DNA of 64,000 bases, from NCBI RefSeq assembly GCF_000420465.1, contig NZ_ATUZ01000015.1:186001-250000 (forward strand). Reading direction: 5' to 3'. The notes beneath the pieces are model-generated. The model saw nothing but the letters and a program-made list of their open reading frames with translations, had not been told where the DNA came from and searched no databases. Origin of the DNA: Desulfovibrio desulfuricans DSM 642 (GTDB taxonomy: Bacteria > Desulfobacterota > Desulfovibrionia > Desulfovibrionales > Desulfovibrionaceae). A program made the position numbers and the translations under genes. The stretch's first letter is position 1; each line of letters opens with the position of its first letter. This document shows, one piece after another, positions 56,697-64,000 of this stretch.

Positions 56697-59600
56697 GTGA
56701 ATACACAACTTTTCGCCGCCGCGCCACGGCCTCATATTTCTGCCCGCAAGGGTGCGATTCCCCAACGCTGCTCACGTGTTGGGGCTTTGCTGCTGATTGC
56801 GAGCCTTTTGCTGCCCGCGCAGCCTTCGCAGGGTATGAGCTGGAACTGGGCGCCCATTGCAGATACTGCCGCAGCCACGGTTGCCGGGAAACAGTCAAAA
56901 AGTTCACAGCCAGCCGGGGAAAGGCTGCGCCTCACGCTCGACAGCCCCGGTCAGGTGCACAGGCTCTTGCGCACCGGCAATACCTTGCTTCTCTATCTTG
57001 ATGACCCTTCTGCAACGCTTGAACGCAGCGGTGCAGCGCCTTCTGCGGGTGCGCTGCTCGACAGCATCGGGCTTTCCAACGGTCAGTTGCGCATTACGCT
57101 TTCTCCCAAGGCCGTGAACCATGTTATGCGCCGGTCTTCTCCTTCTGAACTGGATATAGAAATTTTTGCCGCCGGAACCCAAAAAGGGGAAAATTCCTCT
57201 CGTCTGGATGCGGCGGGTGTGCCTGTGGGCAATGCCTCTGCTGATTCAGAAGGGCAGGGCGCTTCTTTTGCCGTTAATCTGCCTGCAGATGCCGCAGTGG
57301 GCTTTTTGCAAAAGGCCCAAAAACTGCTGGCCGATGTGCAGCAGGGGGCAAAGGCCTTGCCCTTCACTGGTCTGCTTGACGCAGGTAAGGCAAAGCTGGC
57401 GGATTTGAGCCTGAAATTTTCCGCCCTTGGCTCGACCAAGACTGCGGAAGCCGCTGAGGTGCCGCAAGCCGCAGGCGGTGCGGGCAGCCTCGCCGTGACG
57501 CTGGACGCCCAGAGCCTCATGAGCCGGGTGAATCCCGGCGGGCCGGAAAACTGGCCTGACAGTAAGGGGCTTTCTACATCAATTCCCGGCAATGTTCCTC
57601 CTGCGGCTCCGGCCACAGCGCCAGCAGCTCCGGCTGCGTCTGCCAGCCAGCCAGCGACTCAGCCTGCAACCCAGCCCGTAACAAGACCAGCGGCCCAGCC
57701 TGCGCCTGTTCCGCAAAATGGCGTCCAGCGTGCAGTACCGCCCGCCGCACAGCCACAAGCTCAGCCCTCTCCACAGCCTGTCCAGCAGGTTGTGCCGCAG
57801 GCCATACCACAACCGTCGTCCCAGCCTGCGCCGCAGGCAAAAACAGCACCGGCCCAGCAGCCTGCGCCCGCCGCAGCTCCCGCGCCTGCCCCTGTGGCCG
57901 GTCAGGCAAAGCCGAACGGCGTGGGCGGCAACGTATCCGGCAAGGTTTCGGACAATGTGGTGGGGCTGCCGCATGCCGAAGAAAAAGACGGTCACGGGGC
58001 CGCTGCTCCCAAGGAAGAACCCCGGCCCGTGGTCTATGTGGACGAGCAGGGCAATCCTGTTGCCAAGCCTGCTAACCCGGAAAAAATGATGGAAGAGGCG
58101 GAGCGGCTCATCAAGGAGCGCAAGTTCGTTGAGGCCTTGCCACAGTTGGAAAAACTGAAGGAAATGCCCACAATCAGCGCCGATATGCGTCTCAAGACGC
58201 TGTATTACATCAGCGACTGCGTATGGGCCAGATATGCCGATAATCCGCTGGCTGGCTTTGAGCCTATTGTTTCAGCCACCAGCGAGGCCATGAATTTTGA
58301 CCTGCGTTCTCCCCGCGTGCCGGAGGCCCTTCTGCGCCTGGGGCTGGTTAACGTCAATGTGGGCAATCTGGTAGATGCCGGGGGCTACATTGTGGCCATG
58401 TATCGGCGCTATCCGGATTATCCCGGCGTGGCGCAGGGTTTTACGGCCCTAGGCAAGGCACAGCTCAAGCGGCACATGGATGCCCAGGCGGAGCAGGCCT
58501 TTGCCATTGTGCTCGACAAGTACCCGGAATCCTCCTTTTTGCAGGAAGCGTCCGTGGGGCTTGCCCAGGCGCTGAACAACCAGCGCAAGTACACCAATGC
58601 GCAGGTTATCCTCGATTTTATAAGCAAGCGCTGGCCCCGCTATTATATTGAAGACCCCACATTCCTCTTTTTGCAGGGCGCCAATGATGAGGCTCTGGAC
58701 AAACCCGTTGCGGCCCTGACCCTGTACTGGCTGTATTACAACCTCGTGCCCGGGCAGAAGGGCAATGACGACCTGCTCCTTAAAATGGGCGACATGTATA
58801 CCCGGCTTGGCAACAAGAGCGGGGCCGAGTTCCTGTATTCCTATCTGACGCGGCATTTTGCGGGAACCCATGCGGCAAATATGGCAAGTCTGCGGCTGGC
58901 CGAAGGCGGCATTTACGATTCGCCCATCAATTATGAGGCCATGACCCAGGTTTTTGCCAGAGCCGCCAGCGGTAATCTGCCCAAGGTTTACGCCAGCCTT
59001 GCGGCGGCTTCGCGCACTGCGCCGGAGTCTGTCCTCGCGCGGCTCAAGGAGGCCATGTGGCTCTATTGGAGCAAGCGCTATACAGAGGCCATGGGCAAGG
59101 CCGCAGATTTTATTGACGGCTATCCCGAAAACGCCAACGTGGCGCAGGCCCGCGATATTATCTGGCTTGCTTTTCAAAAAGAGCTTGCCAATTCCATGGC
59201 TGAAAAAAACTATGGGCGCATTCTCATTCTGTGGAATGGCTTTCCTCTGGTGCGCGAGCGCTATGGGGCGATAGATCCGCGTATGCGTTATGCCTTGGCG
59301 CAAGGATTGCTTGAACGGGGTGAGACTGAACAGGCCCTTGGCATGCTTACGGAATTTTTGAAGTCGCCCATGGACCCCCAGTATGGGGAAGCGACCTTTA
59401 CGGAATTTTTCAACCGCTATCTTCAGGCCGGGGCCTGGGCCAAGATTCTTGATCTTGGCAAACTGGTGGCCACCTGGCCTCTGAACCCCCAGTTGCGCAA
59501 CCAGCTTGATTACGCCATGGCGCTCTCGGCCCAAAATCTCAATCTGGCCGGGGCTGCTCTCGCCATGTGGCAAAAGCTTGCCGAGCGGCAGGATATCCCG

Positions 59601-60092
59601 CTCTATCAGCGGGCCTACGCCACGTACTTTCTTGCCCGTGATGCCGAACAGCGCAAGGATATTCGCAATTCCTACACGCTGAACCGCAAGGTGATTGATC
59701 TCTTTACCCAATTGCAGAACGAACGTTCTGACAAGGCCGACCCGCAGCGTATCAAGGATGCCATACTTTCACTCATGGATATCTGCGAAGTGGGCAACCG
59801 TGTGCCGGAAGCCCTGGAATGGCTTGCGCGTTACAATGCCTTTGTGCCCAAGGAGTCGTCGGAATATCCGGGCTTGCGCTTCCGCGAGGCCCGGCTGTAT
59901 CGCAAGCTGGGCGATGCCACGCGGGCTCAGGCTTTGCTTGAGGATATTGTGCGCAACTATGCCGATTCTCCTTTTGCCAAGGCAGCCACGGCGGAACTGC
60001 ACACCTTTGAGGTTTCGCGCGACCTGCAAAACTACCTGCCTGGCGGGGCGGGCAGTCAGGCTGCGCCCGCTGCCAAGCCTGCCGCTCCCTAG
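56697..60092 (+). CDS. Large exported TPR protein, probable sigma-54 target
   Basis: 1131 residues from the GTG at 56697 (an adjacent GTG at 56691 is equally possible; a TTG at 56646 is excluded because it lies upstream of the predicted transcript start). A signal peptide with a basic N-region and core V-G-A-L-L-L-I-A-S-L-L-L (about 28-39) predicts export. Next comes a beta-rich region (R-L-R-L-T-L-D-S-P-G-Q-V, resembling AMIN-type peptidoglycan-binding domains), then a Pro/Ala/Gln-rich linker (about 298-405), then a long helical tetratricopeptide-like repeat region (about 455-1100) suited to protein-protein scaffolding. Probably a periplasmic or envelope-bound assembly factor for a sigma-54-controlled structure. 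No enzymatic motif is seen. Confidence 0.85.
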   Translation: MNTQLFAAAPRPHISARKGAIPQRCSRVGALLLIASLLLPAQPSQGMSWNWAPIADTAAATVAGKQSKSSQPAGERLRLTLDSPGQVHRLLRTGNTLLLYLDDPSATLERSGAAPSAGALLDSIGLSNGQLRITLSPKAVNHVMRRSSPSELDIEIFAAGTQKGENSSRLDAAGVPVGNASADSEGQGASFAVNLPADAAVGFLQKAQKLLADVQQGAKALPFTGLLDAGKAKLADLSLKFSALGSTKTAEAAEVPQAAGGAGSLAVTLDAQSLMSRVNPGGPENWPDSKGLSTSIPGNVPPAAPATAPAAPAASASQPATQPATQPVTRPAAQPAPVPQNGVQRAVPPAAQPQAQPSPQPVQQVVPQAIPQPSSQPAPQAKTAPAQQPAPAAAPAPAPVAGQAKPNGVGGNVSGKVSDNVVGLPHAEEKDGHGAAAPKEEPRPVVYVDEQGNPVAKPANPEKMMEEAERLIKERKFVEALPQLEKLKEMPTISADMRLKTLYYISDCVWARYADNPLAGFEPIVSATSEAMNFDLRSPRVPEALLRLGLVNVNVGNLVDAGGYIVAMYRRYPDYPGVAQGFTALGKAQLKRHMDAQAEQAFAIVLDKYPESSFLQEASVGLAQALNNQRKYTNAQVILDFISKRWPRYYIEDPTFLFLQGANDEALDKPVAALTLYWLYYNLVPGQKGNDDLLLKMGDMYTRLGNKSGAEFLYSYLTRHFAGTHAANMASLRLAEGGIYDSPINYEAMTQVFARAASGNLPKVYASLAAASRTAPESVLARLKEAMWLYWSKRYTEAMGKAADFIDGYPENANVAQARDIIWLAFQKELANSMAEKNYGRILILWNGFPLVRERYGAIDPRMRYALAQGLLERGETEQALGMLTEFLKSPMDPQYGEATFTEFFNRYLQAGAWAKILDLGKLVATWPLNPQLRNQLDYAMALSAQNLNLAGAALAMWQKLAERQDIPLYQRAYATYFLARDAEQRKDIRNSYTLNRKVIDLFTQLQNERSDKADPQRIKDAILSLMDICEVGNRVPEALEWLARYNAFVPKESSEYPGLRFREARLYRKLGDATRAQALLEDIVRNYADSPFAKAATAELHTFEVSRDLQNYLPGGAGSQAAPAAKPAAP

Positions 60093-60223
60093 CTTCTTCC
60101 GGTTTTCATCATTTGGGCCTGTCGCCCTTGCCTTTCGACCAAGCCTGCCGCTGTCGTCTCAGGCGCATCTTGCATGAGGGCACGGAACCCCTCCCATATG
60201 CCGATCAGGTATATGAGGGCGCA

Positions 60224-60252
60224 TTGCATGCGTTCACACCTTGGAATATAAT
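60224..60252 (+). promoter_or_regulatory. Sigma-70 promoter of the lipoprotein gene
   Basis: TTGCAT, exactly 17 nt, then a consensus TATAAT. Predicted start near 60259, leaving a leader of about 130 nt before the lipoprotein ATG. The 295-nt gap 60093-60387 holds no supported gene. Confidence 0.6.
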
Positions 60253-60387
60253 AAAACACAACCGCAGTTCTGCCGTGGGGTGGAATTGGCTGCCTGATGC
60301 AATTTTAATGGAAAGTGCGATGGAACGTCCCGCAAGCTTCACAAGATGATGCAGGGCGTGATGTGCGCCGTCAGCCTTGGAGGGCAT

Positions 60388-61128
60388 ATGAACAGAGTGC
60401 TTCTTTGTGTTACACTCGGCCTGCTTGCCTTGATGGCCGGATGCACCGGCGCATTGCAAAGGGGAATGCAGAACACGGCCTATGTTTCCACAGCACGCCC
60501 GGCCATCAGCATGAAGGCCGTGAACATGCCCCTGCTTACCGGCGGCGAGACAAGCGTCAGCCTTGATGGTGCAGGCGTTATCGGCGGCTTGCCGCTGCAT
60601 GCGTGGGTTGCTGTTTACGGCAAGGGCGACCCCCAAAGTCCCCTGGCCATTGTGGGGCTGGCTGAGGTGCCGCGCGGCTGGTACTGGGACAGCGACGGCC
60701 AGCGCCCCTTTAGCGTTGATAAAGGGGTGGAGATTTTCAATAATGACGGTTTTGCGGCCAGCACCTATATTGTGGACAGCAAAAAGGATGCGTTTTCAGC
60801 CCTTGCAGGGCTGACGGACGAAACAAAGCCCATGCGCTGGCTGACGCGCGGTTTTGCCGCCAGATACAATTTTAATGACACCAAGGTCATACTGGAATAC
60901 AGAGAACCCCTGCCTGAAAATCTTGCCGGGCAGGAAAGCCTGACAGAAAGCCAGACTGACCAGCTCCGTGCCTTTGAGCAGCGCGCCAGCGCAGCCTTTG
61001 CCGTTGCTTCTGTATCTGAACATATGACTGGAATTACAGAAGGATATGCAAAGAACATTCGTGGGCAATATCTGGATCACCGCTTCTGGGGAACTGCATC
61101 AAAGTATGACACATTTGTCTTAAAGTAG
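60388..61128 (+). CDS. Lipoprotein of unknown function
   Basis: 246 residues. The lipobox L-M-A-G-C19 after a hydrophobic signal predicts lipid attachment in the envelope. The mature part is mixed alpha/beta with G-G-L-P-L-H-A-W-V-A-V-Y-G, V-P-R-G-W-Y-W-D-S-D-G and R-Y-N-F-N-D-T-K-V-I-L-E-Y. It might belong to a Desulfovibrio-restricted lipoprotein family of this size, but I cannot confirm that. The ATG at 60388 with GGAGGG directly upstream is preferred over one 14 codons earlier. It has its own promoter and terminator. Confidence 0.85.
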   Translation: MNRVLLCVTLGLLALMAGCTGALQRGMQNTAYVSTARPAISMKAVNMPLLTGGETSVSLDGAGVIGGLPLHAWVAVYGKGDPQSPLAIVGLAEVPRGWYWDSDGQRPFSVDKGVEIFNNDGFAASTYIVDSKKDAFSALAGLTDETKPMRWLTRGFAARYNFNDTKVILEYREPLPENLAGQESLTESQTDQLRAFEQRASAAFAVASVSEHMTGITEGYAKNIRGQYLDHRFWGTASKYDTFVLK

Positions 61129-61168
61129 CATGTGCTTGCGGTAATCTGACATTACACCGGGATTCCGC

Positions 61169-61216
61169 CAGGGAGGCCGCTTGGGAAAGTTTTTTCAAGC
61201 GGCCTCCCTGTTTTTT
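61169..61216 (+). terminator. Rho-independent terminator of the lipoprotein gene
   Basis: Fifteen-base perfect arms, CAGGGAGGCCGCTTG and complement, around a 12-nt loop, then TTTTTT. Confidence 0.93.
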
Positions 61217-61326
61217 ACGTTTGTTGCGCCTGCACCGACACCAAGTAACTGCAACAAGTTAATACATTCTGGAATAATGGTTATGTAAAATTTGCAACAC
61301 AATTTTATATTATAGGGTATAGTACA

Positions 61327-61355
61327 TTGACGAAACAATAGCTGCTGTGTATGTT
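61327..61355 (+). promoter_or_regulatory. Candidate promoter of the MucR-family gene in an AT-rich stretch
   Basis: TTGACG, 17 nt, TATGTT. The region immediately upstream (about 61255-61326) is strikingly AT-rich. MucR/Ros regulators are known to bind AT-rich DNA, so this could be an autoregulatory site. The 332-nt gap 61129-61460 otherwise contains only the terminator at its left. Confidence 0.5.
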
Positions 61356-61460
61356 CTCCCCATCAGGATGGGAGGGGGACCGACTGTTCTGTCAATGAGC
61401 CGATCAGGCGGGTACGCAGCGCGTCAGATTGAGTATATTGAAGACAATAAAGGGGTAGTT

Positions 61461-61883
61461 ATGGACGATTATCTGAAAGAGGCGCTGGAAATTACCAGAG
61501 CACAAGCTGGCGTTCGCGTTATGAGCGAAGAAGAAATAGCCGCCTTTATACAGAAAGTGGCGCAGGGCATCAAAGCAGTTGCTGAAGGCGAAACGCCTGT
61601 GGAACTGGACAGCGGCGAAATGGCCGTTGAAGCACGCAAGTCGGTCAAAGAAAAGTCCGTCACCTGCCTTGAGTGTGGAAAGAGTTTCAAGATACTTACC
61701 AAGCGTCATCTGGCCAGCCACGGCATGACCTCGGCTGAATACCGCGAAAAGTGGGGCTTCAAGAAAGACGCACCTCTGGTGTGCAAAGCCCTGCAGCGCG
61801 AACGCCGCAAAAAGATGAAAGATATGAAGCTGTGGGAAAAACGCCGCAAGGTTCAAGTATCCCCGGCATCAAACCCGCAATAG
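61461..61883 (+). CDS. MucR/Ros-family zinc-finger transcriptional regulator
   Basis: 140 residues. The Ros-type zinc finger is C69-L-E-C72 ... H83-L-A-S-H87, followed by G-M-T-S-A-E-Y-R-E-K-W-G-F, the diagnostic MucR/Ros C-terminal fold, and a basic tail (R-E-R-R-K-K-M-K). The N-terminal helical part probably oligomerises. MucR proteins act as H-NS-like silencers or regulators of exopolysaccharide and motility. The frame opens 38 codons earlier, but the ATG at 61461 with AAAGGGG upstream fits family starts. Targets are unknown. Confidence 0.92.
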   Translation: MDDYLKEALEITRAQAGVRVMSEEEIAAFIQKVAQGIKAVAEGETPVELDSGEMAVEARKSVKEKSVTCLECGKSFKILTKRHLASHGMTSAEYREKWGFKKDAPLVCKALQRERRKKMKDMKLWEKRRKVQVSPASNPQ

Positions 61884-61905
61884 CAGGCATTGTCATCGGT
61901 CTGAA

Positions 61906-61934
61906 AGTCCGCCCCTGAGGCGGGCTTTTTTTTT
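61906..61934 (+). terminator. Rho-independent terminator of the MucR gene
   Basis: AGTCCGCC pairs with GGCGGGCT (one G-U) around CCTGA, followed by nine T residues. Confidence 0.9.
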
Positions 61935-62048
61935 AGGCCAAAAAATGGCATTGTAGCTGCCTGTATGGCGGCATGGCTGCCATTCAGGGCGGTTACGGCC
62001 AGCAAATGATTTTTGCTCTGCATCATTGTTCTTTTTCAGGGTTATATC

Positions 62049-62999
62049 ATGACTGAATCACAGGCGGCTGCAACGCCCGCCGAAGCCCTCGCGCTTTTGT
62101 CCCTGCCGCAGGAACACTTGTTTGCCAGGGCCACTGCGCTGCGCGAAACGGCCTTTGGGCGCGGTATTGTTTTGTGCGCCATCATCAATGCAAGAAGCGG
62201 CAACTGCTCCATGGACTGCCGTTTCTGCTCCCAGAGCAGGCACAATCACACCCCCATTGAGGTTTTTCCTCTCTTGCCGGACAATGAACTGCGCGAGCGC
62301 ATTCTGCATCTTGCAGCTCTGCCTGTGGCGCGCATTGGCGTTGTTACCAGCGGTTCTGCACTGAGCGGCAGCGAATTGCAGCGCCTGCGCACTGTAATTT
62401 CCGGCCTGCCGGATACCGTGCGCCCGCGCGTCTGCGCTTCGCTGGGCAAACTAACGGCTGAAGATTTTGCCCTTTTGTCCGGGGCCGGGCTTACCCGGTT
62501 TCACCATAATATGGAAACTTCGCAGGGCTATTACTCCAGCGTGTGCACCACGCAAACCTGGGAGCAGCGGCGCGACACTGTGCTGCGATCCAGCGAGGCG
62601 GGCCTGAGCGTGTGTTCCGGCGGCCTGTTCGGCCTGGGTGAAAGCTGGGAAGACCGCGTGGATTTTGCCTTCAGCCTTAAAAAAATGGGCGTGGCCCATG
62701 TGCCCATGAATTTTCTGCATCCGCACCCGGAAACGCCGCTGGCAGGGCAGAAGCCCCTTACCGCTGATGAAGCGCTGACGCTCATTGCCGTGTTCCGGCA
62801 CATTTTGCCCCAGGCCACCTTGCGCATCTGCGGGGGCAGGCCTCTTGTGCTGGGCAGCCGCCAGAATGAGATTTTCGCCGCCGGTGCCAATGCCCTCATG
62901 ACGGGCGATTATCTTACAACCCACGGGCAGAGCATTGCGCATGATCTTGAAATGATCGCCGCGCAAGGGCTTGAGGTTCGCTGCGATGCAAACTGCTGA
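62049..62999 (+). CDS. bioB: Biotin synthase
   Basis: 316 residues. Radical-SAM enzyme inserting sulfur into dethiobiotin. The [4Fe-4S] motif C53-S-M-D-C57-R-F-C60 is intact, followed by Q-S-R-H-N, then F-H-H-N-M-E-T-S, G-L-G-E-S-W-E-D-R and P-M-N-F-L-H-P-H-P-E-T-P-L. AGGG lies upstream of this ATG; one 12 codons earlier is less likely. The stop lies 11 nt inside the next gene (14-nt overlap), so bioB is translationally coupled to the bioD-bioA fusion. No BirA-type operator was recognised. Confidence 0.95.
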   Translation: MTESQAAATPAEALALLSLPQEHLFARATALRETAFGRGIVLCAIINARSGNCSMDCRFCSQSRHNHTPIEVFPLLPDNELRERILHLAALPVARIGVVTSGSALSGSELQRLRTVISGLPDTVRPRVCASLGKLTAEDFALLSGAGLTRFHHNMETSQGYYSSVCTTQTWEQRRDTVLRSSEAGLSVCSGGLFGLGESWEDRVDFAFSLKKMGVAHVPMNFLHPHPETPLAGQKPLTADEALTLIAVFRHILPQATLRICGGRPLVLGSRQNEIFAAGANALMTGDYLTTHGQSIAHDLEMIAAQGLEVRCDANC

Positions 63000-64000
63000 G
63001 GAAAAGATTGACCCACCGCTAAGGGGCCTTTTTGTAGCCGGCTCCGGCACAGATGTGGGCAAGACCGTGGTGACGGCGGCCCTGCTGCGGGCCTTGCTGC
63101 TGGCCGGGATCAACGCCCAGGCTGTAAAACCTGTGCAGACAGGTGTTGCGCCGGAGCAGGCCAATACGGCCCCTCTGGCCGATGCCCGCGTGTATGCCGC
63201 TGCCGTTGCGGGCATGCCGCAAAGCGCCGCCATGCTGCCTGCCACGGCCCTGCATTGCTTCAGCCTGCCCGCTTCGCCCCATCTGGCCGCGGCCCGCGAA
63301 GGCGCGCGCCTGACCTGCGCAGGGCTGCGCAACGACATTGTTTGCCACAGCCGTGCCAGCACCGCTGAAATGCTGCTGCTCGAGGGCGCTGGCGGCTTGC
63401 GGGTGCCGCTCAACGAGCGTGAAGACATGCTCGACCTCATGGCCACGGTGGATCTGCCCGTGCTGCTTGTGGGCGGCAATTATCTGGGTGGTCTGAACCA
63501 TATTCTGCTTTCGCTGGATGCATTGCGTCATAACGGCCTGCAACTGGCCGGAGTGGTGCTTGTCCCATCTGCCGATCCGGCAGCGGGTTGCCCCGGCGTG
63601 GATGTGGACGCCATGCTGGCCGACAACGCCGCCATGCTGCGCGAGCGGCTGGCGCAACAGGGCCTGACTGCGCCCCTTGTGGAATTGCCGCGTGTAGCGC
63701 AGCTGGATGCAGAGGGCTGGCAGACTCTGGCTCAGGGGCTTGAGCCGCTGGTGCGGCATCTGCAAGCCTCACTGGATGCTGCTTGCGGCTGCGGCGCGGA
63801 TGTTGTGCGCCGCGATCACCAGACCATCTGGCACCCCTATGCCTCGGCCATGCAGCCGCCCTTGCTCAGCACTGTGGCGCGCACCAGAGCCAACCGCATT
63901 GTGCTGGCAGACGGCAGGGAACTTGTGGACGGCATGTCTTCATGGTGGGCAGCCGTGCACGGCTACAACAATCCGCGCCTCATGGGGGCCCTGCACGCAC
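62986..64000 (+). CDS. bioDA: Fused dethiobiotin synthetase / DAPA aminotransferase (BioD-BioA), partial at window end
   Basis: The frame is open from the ATG at 62986 to the right edge (338 codons, no stop). Residues 1-255 are BioD: P-loop G-S-G-T-D-V-G-K-T (19-27) and E-G-A-G-G (133-137). BioD makes dethiobiotin from DAPA, CO2 and ATP. After a short cysteine-bearing linker (A-C-G-C-G, 266-270), residue 277 onward is BioA: D-H-Q-T-I-W-H-P-Y (277-285) and D-G-M-S-S-W-W-A-A-V-H-G-Y (315-327), the N-terminal signature of PLP-dependent DAPA aminotransferase, which acts one step before BioD. I read every codon across the junction; it is in frame. The PLP lysine lies beyond the window. Confidence 0.9.
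   Translation, partial: MQTAEEKIDPPLRGLFVAGSGTDVGKTVVTAALLRALLLAGINAQAVKPVQTGVAPEQANTAPLADARVYAAAVAGMPQSAAMLPATALHCFSLPASPHLAAAREGARLTCAGLRNDIVCHSRASTAEMLLLEGAGGLRVPLNEREDMLDLMATVDLPVLLVGGNYLGGLNHILLSLDALRHNGLQLAGVVLVPSADPAAGCPGVDVDAMLADNAAMLRERLAQQGLTAPLVELPRVAQLDAEGWQTLAQGLEPLVRHLQASLDAACGCGADVVRRDHQTIWHPYASAMQPPLLSTVARTRANRIVLADGRELVDGMSSWWAAVHGYNNPRLMGALHA

Noticed and set aside
61984..62048. Possible BirA operator upstream of bioB
   Set aside because: No TTGTAAACC-type dyad was found; the segment is unstructured.

Overview
This 64 kb window is chromosomal core DNA of a GC-rich Gram-negative bacterium. It most resembles the sulfate-reducing Desulfovibrionaceae (Desulfovibrio desulfuricans-like). 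That placement is inferred from protein flavour and gene order: a Ros/MucR zinc-finger regulator, a flavodoxin-ferredoxin (EFR1-type) protein, many small CxxC proteins, a sigma-54 activator beside a large exported TPR protein, a PASTA-bearing FtsI inside the mra/dcw cluster, and an rpsU-yqeY-mutS2-dnaG-rpoD block. No rRNA, tRNA, CRISPR array, prophage or insertion sequence was recognised.

Layout. 1-3180 (+): the end of an M23 peptidase, then xseB, ispA and dxs (isoprenoid precursors), closed by a perfect 42-nt palindromic terminator. 3327-5361 (-): a translationally coupled set of an exported nuclease, queC and an unknown protein. 5462-12473 (-): an expanded macromolecular-synthesis operon, rpsU, yqeY, mutS2, dnaG, rpoD. 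12785-16036 (-): HU, rsmA/ksgA and a stand-alone EF-G paralogue. 16227-19941 (-): argG, argH and an unknown protein, divergent from carB-carA (20218-24594, +), so arginine and carbamoyl-phosphate synthesis sit back to back. 24844-26478 (+): a small exported protein, a glycine-zipper lipoprotein and the EFR1-type ferredoxin. 26676-29147 (-): pyruvate kinase followed by an HD-GYP protein.

29532-47145 (+) is a 15-gene division and cell-wall cluster: mraZ, rsmH, ftsL, ftsI, murE, murF, mraY, murD, ftsW, murG, murC, murB, ftsQ, ftsA, ftsZ. It is tightly packed, with many start/stop overlaps. It is headed by a promoter that overlaps five 10-bp-phased repeats matching the MraZ operator, and it ends at a strong terminator. 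47320-49925 is a less GC-rich accessory stretch of small genes: a DsrE-family protein, zinc-ribbon proteins, an RRM protein and a lysine-rich exported protein.

49965-61128 holds an HI0933-type flavoprotein, a YheT-type hydrolase, the helicase HrpB, a sigma-54 activator, a 1.1-kilo-residue exported TPR protein and a lipoprotein. A textbook -24/-12 promoter lies between the activator and the TPR gene, so these two probably form a regulator-target pair. 61461-64000 has a MucR/Ros regulator, bioB, and a bioD-bioA gene fusion that runs off the window end.

Most of the window is housekeeping. The points most worth a second look are the sigma-54 activator/promoter/TPR unit, the BioD-BioA fusion, the MraZ operator array that also corrects the mraZ start, the MurB with cysteine at the usual catalytic serine, and several conserved-looking unknown genes in housekeeping operons.
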